6,070 nucleotides of DNA. Origin: Microbacteriaceae bacterium UBA6152 (GTDB lineage: Bacteria > Actinomycetota > Actinomycetes > Actinomycetales > Microbacteriaceae). The position numbers were made by a program, and so were the translations under genes. Where the stretch lies: contig DIUS01000074.1 in assembly GCA_002423075.1 (NCBI GenBank), positions 10,109 to 16,178 of the forward strand, given 5' to 3'. This document shows, one piece after another, positions 1 through 5,624 of this stretch (position 1 is its first letter; each line of letters begins with the position of its first letter). Under the pieces are notes generated by a model. It ran no database searches, was not told the DNA's origin, and was given only the letters and a program-made list of their open reading frames with translations.

Positions 1-714
1 GGTCAGGCATTGCGCGACGACGCCGCCGCGAACGCGCCCCGAGCATCCGCCATCGACGTGGATGCTGTGACGCGCGCCGCCCTCGCCCGACGCCGACCGC
101 GCCAGTGGGCGGTCGGCACGCTCTCGGTGGTCGCCGCGCTGGGCTTCGGCGGCCTCGCTGTCGCCGCCATGGCCCCGCCGGTGCTGATCGCCGCGAGCGA
201 GTCGGCCGACCTCGAGGCGGGCATGACCGAAGGCGGTGCCAGCCCACTCGCCGACGGCGCGGAGGAACGAACGACGGATGCCGACCTCGCCGGCATCGTC
301 GCGTGCGGCGCCACACTGCCGCCGCTCGAATTCGACGATTCGGCCTTGGCTCTCGAGCTCAGCATCGAGACGGACTCCGCGTCGGGCTCGGGACCGATCG
401 ACGCAATCGCGGTGCTCGTAAATAGTGGTGACGACGCGGTGACCCTGCTCACGGGTACAACGGCCGTCGCCGTGCTCGCGCAGAACGGCGTGGTCGTCGG
501 ATTAGAGCTGCCCCGTGACGGTGCTGCCCTCGAGCTCGACCTCGCGCCCGGCGAGTCGTACGAACTGCCGATGGTGATCTCGACGCTCGACTGCCGAGGC
601 GCGGCGTCTGAGCCGCTCGCGCCCGGCACCTACGGCGTCGTCGCGGTGCTCGAGGTGGTGTCGGGGCCAGCAGCACTTGTCGTCGCAGAGCCCGTCGAGA
701 TCCGGCTCGACTGA
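1..714 (+). CDS. Single-pass membrane protein with Ig-like extracytoplasmic domain (5' partial)
   Basis: The reading frame is open from base 1 to a TGA at 712-714, giving 237 visible residues, so the true start probably lies upstream; the TTG at 10-12 is the only near start and has no visible ribosome binding site. The visible N-terminus is a short charged stretch ending in the basic cluster RRRPRQ (about residues 30-35). One hydrophobic segment follows (about 36-65), then an acidic, Ser/Thr-rich linker and a beta-rich domain (about 100-237). The phrases LAPGES and LAPGTYGVVAVLEV resemble the strand pattern of BsuPI-like or other Ig-fold domains; this fold is my inference. Two cysteines (C102, C198) could form a disulfide outside the cell. 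Proteins of this shape often follow an ECF sigma-factor gene in Microbacteriaceae, but that region is outside the window. Function unknown; the CDS itself is well supported by length and third-position GC. Confidence 0.8.
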   Translation, partial: GQALRDDAAANAPRASAIDVDAVTRAALARRRPRQWAVGTLSVVAALGFGGLAVAAMAPPVLIAASESADLEAGMTEGGASPLADGAEERTTDADLAGIVACGATLPPLEFDDSALALELSIETDSASGSGPIDAIAVLVNSGDDAVTLLTGTTAVAVLAQNGVVVGLELPRDGAALELDLAPGESYELPMVISTLDCRGAASEPLAPGTYGVVAVLEVVSGPAALVVAEPVEIRLD

Positions 715-715
715 A

Positions 716-740
716 CTCGCGAGGCTCACGGGCTCGCGAG
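716..740 (+). terminator. CTCGCGAG palindrome pair / hairpin after the first gene
   Basis: CTCGCGAG occurs at 716-723 and again at 733-740, separated by nine bases and starting two bases after the TGA of the upstream gene. Because the octamer is its own reverse complement, the two copies can pair into an 8-bp stem with a 9-base loop, and the second copy also sits in a perfect 12-bp palindrome, GGCTCGCGAGCC (731-742). The position fits a transcription terminator, but there is no T-run after it, so a protein-binding operator for the promoter about 35 bases downstream is an alternative. Confidence 0.4.
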
Positions 741-751
741 CCGAGAAGCTG

Positions 752-782
752 TCGACCTGCCGCCACCTCTGCTGACTAGAAT
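752..782 (+). promoter_or_regulatory. Probable sigma70-type promoter for the TPM-pspA unit
   Basis: TAGAAT at 777-782 matches five of six bases of the TATAAT -10 consensus in an otherwise GC-rich stretch. TCGACC at 752-757 is a weak -35 candidate (four of six to TTGACA) with a long 19-base spacer, so the -35 part is uncertain. Transcription would begin near 789 and leave an untranslated leader of about 60 bases before the ATG at 852. No promoter of similar quality is visible ahead of the pspA gene, so this one probably serves both genes. Confidence 0.5.
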
Positions 783-838
783 CGCGGCACGACGCGCGAC
801 GGGGTCGCACTCCGCTCCGTGCGATCGAACGGATCGAC

Positions 839-844
839 GAAGGG
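839..844 (+). promoter_or_regulatory. Ribosome binding site deciding the TPM gene start
   Basis: GAAGGG lies seven bases before the ATG at 852 and matches the anti-Shine-Dalgarno sequence well. The alternative in-frame GTG at 819 has no comparable site. The downstream pspA gene uses a very similar arrangement (GAAAGG followed by CACC). This site therefore favours the ATG at 852. Confidence 0.65.
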
Positions 845-851
845 CACCTCG

Positions 852-2867
852 ATGGCGGCACGCTGGCACCGTTCGACTTCCACGGCGTCGCGCGTGCACC
901 GCGGTGGCACGACCCTCGCGCTCTCGAGCGCGCTGCTGCTCGGCGTCGCGACTCCCGCTCTCGCCGCGCCGCCGGTCGATCTCGCGGGCGCCTACGTGGT
1001 GGACGAGGCGGGCGTGCTCGGCGGCGACCTCGCGCGCGTCGAGTCCGCGATCGATCGTCTCTTCGAGACCTCGGGAGCGAGCCTCTACGTGGTCATCGTC
1101 GACCGATTCGAAGGGTCGCCCACTGCCGCGGCCTGGGCAGACGAGTCGGCCGCGATTTCAGGACTCGGAGACCGTGATGCCCTGCTCGCGATCGCCGTCG
1201 ACGATCGTGAGTACCAGCCAAGCGTTGGAACCGATTTTCCTGCCACTGACGCCCAACTCGAAGCCGCGGCTACTGACGCTCTGATTCCCGAGCTGCGCAA
1301 CGACAACTGGGCGGCAGGCATCATTGCCTACGCCGACAGCCTGACGGCGGCCTCGGGCGGCGGCTCCTCCGTCGGCGATATTCCGATCGTTCCGATCGTG
1401 CTGGGCGCTGGCGGCATCGGCGCAGCGTGGTTCTTCATCGCCCGCGCGCGGCGCAAGAAGAACCCTGTGACAGCCGCTGTGGACGCGCAGTCGACGGCCG
1501 AGCTCGATCAGACGGCGTCACGCCGACTCGTGCAGCTCGATGACGCCCTCACCACGAGCGAGCAAGAGCTCGGGTTCGCCGAGGCCCAGTTCGGCACGGC
1601 ACCGACCGAGGGATTCCGTACCGCGCTGACGCAGGCCAAGGGCCTCGTCGCCGACGCCTTCCGCGTGCGACGCGAGCTCGACGACGAGAACCCCGACACT
1701 GACGAGCAGAAGCGCGAGGCGTTGCTGCACATCGTCGCGGCGTGCGACGAGGCAGACGACCTCTTGGAGGCGCAGGAAGACGCCTTCGACGCCCTGCGCG
1801 ACGTCGAGAAAGACCTGCCAGCGGCCCTTGCCGCCGCGTCGAGCGCGCGCGCGGCGGCGGCCGCCGCTCTCGCTGCGGCCGAAGCAACCGTGCAGCGACT
1901 CACGAGCGAGTACAGCGCCGCTGCAGTGTCGAGCGTCGTCGAGACCCCCGCTCAAGCGCGTCGGTTGCTTGAGCTCGCCGACACCGAGCTCGCCGAGGCG
2001 ACGACGCGGCAGCAGGCCGGCGAGTCGAGCGAAGCAGCGGTAGACGTGCGGTCAGCGCAGTTGGCGCTCGCGCAGCTGACGAGCGCCACAGCGGCCGTCG
2101 AGCGTCTCGCTGCCGACCTCGGCGAGGCGCGCACAGCTGTGGGTGCCCAGAGCGACGACCTGCGACAGGGCATCGCTGCGGCAGGCGGCCTGCCCGAGAG
2201 CCCGACGCTCGCGGGCGCTGTGGCTGCTGCAGAGTCAGCCCTGTCGAGCATCGACGCGCGTGACCCGATCGCGGCCCTTGAACGACTGATCGCCGTCGAC
2301 CGCGAGCTCGATGCGCAGCTCGCAGGGGCGCGCGCGGAGAGCGAGCGGCGGGCCAAGGCTGAGGCGGCGCTCGACCGCACCCTTGCCTCAGCGCGCAGCC
2401 GCATTCTCAGCGCCACCGAGTACGTCAACGCGCACCGCGGAGCCGTCGGGGCCGACGCGCGATCGAGACTCGCTGAAGCGCAGGCGCAGGAACAGGTTGC
2501 CGCGAGCAGTCGAGCGAGCGACCCCGTCGGTGCGCTCGCTGCCGCACAGCGTGCGCTTGACCTCGCTGGCCTCGCCCTGAGCTCTGCCGAGAACGATGTG
2601 CGGGGCGCGATGGCCCCGACCGGTCTCGTCGGCGGCTACGGCGGCGGCAGCAGTCGCGGCGGGGGCGTCAGCGACGCGATCATCGGTGGCCTCATCGGCG
2701 GCCTGCTGAGCGGAGGCGGTGGCGGCGGCTTCGGCGGCGGATCGAGCCGCCCGCGCTTCGGATCGAGCGGCGGCTCGAGCAGTCGCCGTCCCTCCAGTGG
2801 CGGCAGCACCCGACGATCGTCGTCGTCTCGCTCGTCAGGGCGTCGCGGGGGCGGCGGCCGGTTCTGA
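852..2867 (+). CDS. TPM-domain membrane protein with long coiled-coil region and Gly/Ser/Arg-rich tail
   Basis: A 671-residue protein starts at the ATG preceded by GAAGGG. Domain order: Sec-type signal peptide (about 1-38, cleavage after ALA); TPM domain (about 46-165; TLP18.3/Psb32/MOLO-1 family) with the family-like stretch GLGDRDALLAIAVDDREY (104-121); one membrane helix (about 177-197) followed by the stop-transfer cluster RARRKK (198-203); a long Ala/Glu/Arg-rich helical, probably coiled-coil region (about 215-585); and a Gly/Ser/Arg-rich tail (about 592-671) ending RRGGGGRF. The tail holds a short hydrophobic stretch, AIIGGLIGGLL (609-619). Predicted topology is TPM domain outside, coiled coil and tail inside. 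TPM domains have been linked to phosphatase activity in plants and to photosystem or receptor partners, but no enzymatic activity can be claimed here. It precedes a pspA-family gene by 57 bases with no terminator visible, so the two are probably co-transcribed and may act together at the membrane. Family and topology are well supported; the biochemical role is unknown. Confidence 0.9.
   Translation: MAARWHRSTSTASRVHRGGTTLALSSALLLGVATPALAAPPVDLAGAYVVDEAGVLGGDLARVESAIDRLFETSGASLYVVIVDRFEGSPTAAAWADESAAISGLGDRDALLAIAVDDREYQPSVGTDFPATDAQLEAAATDALIPELRNDNWAAGIIAYADSLTAASGGGSSVGDIPIVPIVLGAGGIGAAWFFIARARRKKNPVTAAVDAQSTAELDQTASRRLVQLDDALTTSEQELGFAEAQFGTAPTEGFRTALTQAKGLVADAFRVRRELDDENPDTDEQKREALLHIVAACDEADDLLEAQEDAFDALRDVEKDLPAALAAASSARAAAAAALAAAEATVQRLTSEYSAAAVSSVVETPAQARRLLELADTELAEATTRQQAGESSEAAVDVRSAQLALAQLTSATAAVERLAADLGEARTAVGAQSDDLRQGIAAAGGLPESPTLAGAVAAAESALSSIDARDPIAALERLIAVDRELDAQLAGARAESERRAKAEAALDRTLASARSRILSATEYVNAHRGAVGADARSRLAEAQAQEQVAASSRASDPVGALAAAQRALDLAGLALSSAENDVRGAMAPTGLVGGYGGGSSRGGGVSDAIIGGLIGGLLSGGGGGGFGGGSSRPRFGSSGGSSSRRPSSGGSTRRSSSSRSSGRRGGGGRF
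2629..2860 (+). repeat. Low-complexity GGC/AGC-rich tract encoding the Gly/Ser/Arg tail
   Basis: This stretch inside the 3' end of the TPM gene is dominated by Gly (GGC, GGG, GGA), Ser (AGC, TCG) and Arg codons, including a run of six glycines (residues 621-626) and several short GGSS and SSR units. Such tracts are prone to slippage and length change between strains. The frame stays open through to the TGA at 2865-2867, so it is intact here. Confidence 0.7.
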
Positions 2868-2910
2868 CCGCGGCGACACCCGCACGTTCCTGTTCCTGAG
2901 TCCACTGAGA

Positions 2911-2916
2911 GAAAGG
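2911..2916 (+). promoter_or_regulatory. Ribosome binding site of the pspA-family gene
   Basis: GAAAGG (within GAGAGAAAGG) lies eight bases before the ATG at 2925. This fixes the start and fits strong, independent translation initiation of an abundant protein rather than stop-start coupling to the upstream gene. Confidence 0.7.
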
Positions 2917-2924
2917 CACCACCG

Positions 2925-3659
2925 ATGTCCAAGCAGTCCATCTTCGGCCGCATCGCCCAACTGGCGAAGGCCAACATCCACGCCCTGCTCGATTCGGCCG
3001 AAGACCCCGAGAAGATGCTCGATCAGATGGTGCGCGACTACACCTCGAGCATTCAAGAAGCCGAGGCCGCCATCGCCCAGACCATCGGCAACCTGCGGCT
3101 GCTCGAGCAGGACCACGCCGAAGACGTCGGTGCCGCGCAAGACTGGGGCCGCAAGGCGCTCGCTGCGAGCGCCAAGGCCGACGAGCTGCGCACCTCGGGC
3201 AACACGGCCGACGCCGACAAGTTCGACAACCTCGCCAAGGTCGCTCTCGGCAAGCAGCTGCAGGCCGAGACTGAAGCAAAAACTGTCGAGCCGACGATCA
3301 CCAATCAGAATGCGATCGTCGATCAGCTCAAGAGCGGCCTTGAAGCCATGAAAGGCAAGCTCGACCAGTTGCGCTCGCAGCGCGACCAGCTCATCGCTCG
3401 CGCCAAGATCGCTGATGCACAGGCTCAGGTCATCGACGCCGTCGGCAGCATCGACATCATGGACCCGACGAGCGAGCTCGGCCGGTTCGAGGAGAAGATC
3501 CGCCGCGAAGAGGCCAAGGTCATGGGCCGTCAAGAGCTCGCGGCGTCGACGCTCGATGCGCAGTTCGAGTCGCTCGAGAACGTGGGCGTCGAGATCGAGG
3601 TCGAAGCGCGCCTCGCAGCGCTCAAATCGGGCTCCTCTCAGCAGGCGCTCGGTCAGTAG
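2925..3659 (+). CDS. pspA: PspA/IM30 family membrane-stress protein
   Basis: This 244-residue protein has the typical length of PspA and lacks the C-terminal extension of Vipp1/IM30. PspA-family proteins are ESCRT-III-like peripheral membrane proteins that assemble on the inner leaflet and protect or remodel stressed membranes. Visible features are an amphipathic N-terminal helix (about 2-20), the hallmark EDPEKMLDQMVRDY (26-39), continuous heptad-like alpha-helical sequence (about 40-170), and the late conserved block DPTSELGRFEEKIRREEAKV (180-199), followed by a short helical C-terminus. There is no signal peptide or membrane segment, as expected. The strong GAAAGG site supports the ATG. 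It lies 57 bases after the TPM gene with no promoter-like sequence between them, so transcription probably comes from the promoter near 777. Its mRNA may end at the hairpin 3673-3716. No pspB, pspC or pspF homologue is in the window, so its regulator and partner are unknown; the adjacent TPM protein is the obvious candidate. Family assignment is firm; the symbol is by family. Confidence 0.93.
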   Translation: MSKQSIFGRIAQLAKANIHALLDSAEDPEKMLDQMVRDYTSSIQEAEAAIAQTIGNLRLLEQDHAEDVGAAQDWGRKALAASAKADELRTSGNTADADKFDNLAKVALGKQLQAETEAKTVEPTITNQNAIVDQLKSGLEAMKGKLDQLRSQRDQLIARAKIADAQAQVIDAVGSIDIMDPTSELGRFEEKIRREEAKVMGRQELAASTLDAQFESLENVGVEIEVEARLAALKSGSSQQALGQ

Positions 3660-3668
3660 TCAGCGTCC

Positions 3669-4730
3669 ATGGCGAGGTCGGGGCCTGCGTCCACCGGCGC
3701 GCTCGCCCCGACCTCGTCGGTGCGTTTCAGCGGCATCGATGCCGCGAGGGGCCTCGCCATCATCGGCATGATGGCGGCCCACGTCTGGCCGCGCGACGAC
3801 ATCCAGAGTGAGCTTCTCGTCGACGGGAGACCGTCGATGCTCTTCGCCGTCGTCGCCGGAGTTGCTCTCGGCCTCGTCACGGGCGGCGCCGACCGTGGGA
3901 CGGTGCCACGGACGACGGCGCGCTGGCGACTTCTCATACGCGCTGCGCTGCTTCTCGCGCTGGGGCTGCTGCTCTGGATGCTCCCCAGCGGCATCGCTAT
4001 CATCCTCGACTACTACGGGCTCATGTTCGCCCTCATGCTCCCCCTGCTGTTCCTCCCCCGGCCGGCGCTACTCGGCGTCGGCGCGGTGCTCCTGGTCGGA
4101 GCCCCCCTGCTGCGCGACGAGGTGGTCGCCGCGGGCGCCCCCGTCGAGCAGCCGTGGGCCGCAACGACGGAGTACCTGCTCACCGGTTACTACCCGGTGC
4201 TGCTCTGGCTGCCGCTGCTCATCGCAGGGCTGCTCTGCGCGCGGTCTGACCTCACCTTGACGCGCACGCGGCTGCTCATGCTCTCGCTCGGCACCCTGAC
4301 GAGCGTCGCGGGCTATGGAGCGGCCGCGGTGCTGCCCGGGGTCGGTGCGGAGGCGCACAGTTCGACGGCGGCCGAGCTGCTCGGCTCGGGCGGACTCGCC
4401 GTCGCGATCATCGCGCTCGCGCTGCTGCTGCTCGACCGGCCCCTCCCGTCGAGAGGGCTGTCGATCGCCGCGCTCCCCCTCGTCAGCATCGGGCGGATGC
4501 CGCTCACGATCTACACCGGGCACGTGCTCGTGATCGCCGGCTTCGCCTTCCTGGGGCCTGCGGGCCGCTTCGCGCCCGACGTGGGCATTCCGCTCTTCAT
4601 TGGGCTCACGATCGCGGCCGTGCTCATCGCCGGGACGTTCCAGGCACTGCGACTGAGGGGCCCGCTCGAAGCTGCGGTCTCCGGGCTCGCAGGGCTTGCT
4701 GGCCGTCGCGGTGCCACAATGGGCGCATGA
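3669..4730 (+). CDS. Polytopic membrane protein, heparan-alpha-glucosaminide N-acetyltransferase/DUF418-like
   Basis: The frame encodes 353 residues with about ten hydrophobic helices (near 24-39, 55-71, 86-105, 108-128, 132-147, 174-190, 202-222, 242-256, 268-290 and 307-326). The N-terminal signature RFSGIDAARGLAIIGMMAAH (19-38) is typical of the membrane acyltransferase superfamily that includes HGSNAT catalytic domain, DUF1624 and DUF418 proteins. Other supporting stretches are FAVVAGVALGL (59-69), the late MPLTIYTGHVLVI (277-289) and the closing RGPLE (330-334). Such proteins are thought to move acyl groups across the membrane to sugars or other surface molecules; the donor and acceptor here are unknown. 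H38 and H285 are candidate functional residues by position only. The ATG at 3669 lies nine bases after the pspA stop but has no good ribosome binding site, and residues 1-17 are Ala/Pro/Ser filler over a strong hairpin, so GTG 3720 (336 residues) is a credible alternative start. The 3' end overlaps the ureohydrolase gene by ATGA. Confidence 0.85.
   Translation: MARSGPASTGALAPTSSVRFSGIDAARGLAIIGMMAAHVWPRDDIQSELLVDGRPSMLFAVVAGVALGLVTGGADRGTVPRTTARWRLLIRAALLLALGLLLWMLPSGIAIILDYYGLMFALMLPLLFLPRPALLGVGAVLLVGAPLLRDEVVAAGAPVEQPWAATTEYLLTGYYPVLLWLPLLIAGLLCARSDLTLTRTRLLMLSLGTLTSVAGYGAAAVLPGVGAEAHSSTAAELLGSGGLAVAIIALALLLLDRPLPSRGLSIAALPLVSIGRMPLTIYTGHVLVIAGFAFLGPAGRFAPDVGIPLFIGLTIAAVLIAGTFQALRLRGPLEAAVSGLAGLAGRRGATMGA
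3673..3716 (+). terminator. Strong GC-rich hairpin after pspA, overlapping the next gene's 5' end
   Basis: CGAGGTCGGGGC at 3673-3684 is perfectly complementary to GCCCCGACCTCG at 3705-3716, around a 20-base loop; G-U and G-C pairs at 3672/3717 and 3671/3718 could lengthen the RNA stem. It begins 14 bases after the pspA stop codon, the usual place for an intrinsic terminator. Only a short TTT (3725-3727) follows, which is common for high-GC actinobacterial terminators. It lies inside the region annotated as the first 16 codons of the membrane protein gene, so it is either a terminator with a misplaced downstream start, or an attenuator or translation-blocking stem. Confidence 0.55.
4715..4720 (+). 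promoter_or_regulatory. Candidate -10 box for leaderless transcription of the ureohydrolase gene
   Basis: CACAAT ends six bases before the ATG at 4727, within the last codons of the upstream gene. In actinobacteria a -10 hexamer at this distance commonly gives transcripts that begin at the A of the ATG. The hexamer matches only four of six consensus bases and no -35 is evident. The Shine-Dalgarno match before this ATG is poor, which agrees with leaderless or coupled translation. Confidence 0.35.
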
Positions 4731-5572
4731 CCAGCAGCTTCGTCGTCGTTCCGCAGTGGCAAGGCTCGGGGTCGTCCCGTGCGATGCGTCTCGTCGACGG
4801 TGCGGAGAGCATCCGTCGGCAATTGCCGAAAGCGGCGACGCACCGTGTCGACGCGCCTCTCGAGGCGGGCGACGCGGAAGGCACCGGCATTCTGCGGTAC
4901 AGCTCGATCCGGCTCGTGCGCGAGCGCCTGCAGCGCCAGTTATCTGAGCTCGACGACACTCCGATCGTCATCGGTGGCGACTGCGGAGTCGAGTACGGCG
5001 CGATCGAGCACGCCGCGAGGTCGGGTCGCGTCGTGCTGCTCTGGGCCGATGCGCACGCCGACCTGAACACAGCCGAGTCATCGCCGAGCAGGGCTTTTCA
5101 CGGCATGGTGCTGCGGGCTCTCATCGACGACGGCATCGTCGATGCGGCCGACGTGCTGCTACTCGGCGTGCGCGACCTCGACGATGCCGAGGCCGAGTTC
5201 ATCGACTCTCGGTCGATGCGGCGCGTGAGTGCAGACGAGGTTGGAGCTGCAGTCGCCGAGCGCGCGGCCGCTGCGCGCGAAGCTGGTCACGGACCCGTGC
5301 TCTACGCCCATGTCGATCTCGACGTGCTCGACCCGGCCGTCTTCACGGGCGTGAGCTTTCCGGCACCGTTCGGCCTCGACTTGGCCTCACTGACCCAGGC
5401 TGTCTCTGATGCTCGTGCGGCTCTCGCACTCGCCGGCGCGGGGCTCACCGAGTATGCGCCAGCCATCGTCAGCGACGATGACAGTGAGATCGCCGACGAC
5501 GGCGACGAACCGTTCGACTCGGGCGACGACCTCTCCGCGATTCTGCGCATCGTCGCCGCCCTCAGTCGTTGA
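4727..5572 (+). CDS. Arginase/agmatinase-family ureohydrolase
   Basis: This 281-residue soluble protein has the ureohydrolase signatures in order. GGDCGVEYG (83-91) stands where the family usually has GGDHS. WADAHADLN (106-114) gives metal ligands D108, H110 and D112, with N114 and HG (125-126) matching the substrate loop. YAHVDLDVLDP (193-203) gives D197 and D199. E242 in LTEYAP matches the late conserved Glu of arginase. Such enzymes hydrolyse guanidino compounds (arginine, agmatine, guanidinobutyrate and similar) to urea plus an amine using two manganese ions. The substrate cannot be read from the sequence. One usual metal ligand, the first His, is Cys86, and the usual GTGTPxPGG loop is replaced by FTGVSFPAPFG (206-216). 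Residues 249-268 hold 11 Asp/Glu. The start overlaps the upstream stop as ATGA, so translation may be coupled, with a possible leaderless promoter as well. Superfamily assignment is firm; arginase activity itself is moderate at best. Confidence 0.88.
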   Translation: MTSSFVVVPQWQGSGSSRAMRLVDGAESIRRQLPKAATHRVDAPLEAGDAEGTGILRYSSIRLVRERLQRQLSELDDTPIVIGGDCGVEYGAIEHAARSGRVVLLWADAHADLNTAESSPSRAFHGMVLRALIDDGIVDAADVLLLGVRDLDDAEAEFIDSRSMRRVSADEVGAAVAERAAAAREAGHGPVLYAHVDLDVLDPAVFTGVSFPAPFGLDLASLTQAVSDARAALALAGAGLTEYAPAIVSDDDSEIADDGDEPFDSGDDLSAILRIVAALSR

Positions 5573-5611
5573 GCCGCCACAAATCCTCCCTGTCGCCAAA
5601 GGTCGCGTCGC

Positions 5612-5617
5612 TACGCT
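5612..5617 (+). promoter_or_regulatory. -10 box for a probable leaderless crotonase transcript
   Basis: TACGCT fits the actinobacterial TANNNT -10 pattern and ends seven bases before the ATG at 5625, placing the expected transcription start at or next to the A of the start codon. No Shine-Dalgarno sequence is seen at the right distance, which agrees with leaderless translation. No clear -35 element is visible. The 52-base gap after the ureohydrolase stop shows no terminator-like hairpin. Confidence 0.5.
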
Positions 5618-5624
5618 GACGGGC

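Noticed and set aside
10..12. TTG as start of the first gene
   Set aside because: There is no ribosome binding site in the nine bases before it, and the frame is open to the window edge, so truncation by the window is more likely.
3..629. Long minus-strand open frame opposite the first gene
   Set aside because: Ser/Ala/Arg-rich translation without recognisable domains; typical antisense shadow of a high-GC gene with strong third-position bias.
819..851. Upstream GTG as start of the TPM gene, adding 11 residues
   Set aside because: The ATG at 852 has a good ribosome binding site (GAAGGG, seven bases away) and begins a normal signal peptide; the GTG has neither.
985..1345. Calling the TPM domain a phosphatase
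   Set aside because: The phosphatase name comes from a plant member; many TPM domains serve as binding or assembly domains and no catalytic residues can be assigned safely here.
2859..2870. Small stem CGGT-TCTG-ACCG at the TPM stop codon as a terminator
   Set aside because: Only four base pairs with a four-base loop and no T-run; too weak to end transcription, and pspA has no visible promoter of its own.
2719..3351. Plus-strand frame overlapping the TPM tail and pspA
   Set aside because: Different frame from two well-supported genes and a Ser/Pro/Arg-rich low-complexity product; a compositional artefact.
2835..3533. Minus-strand frame of over 200 codons opposite pspA
   Set aside because: It mirrors the pspA codons in reverse, has no family motifs, and the + strand protein is unmistakable.
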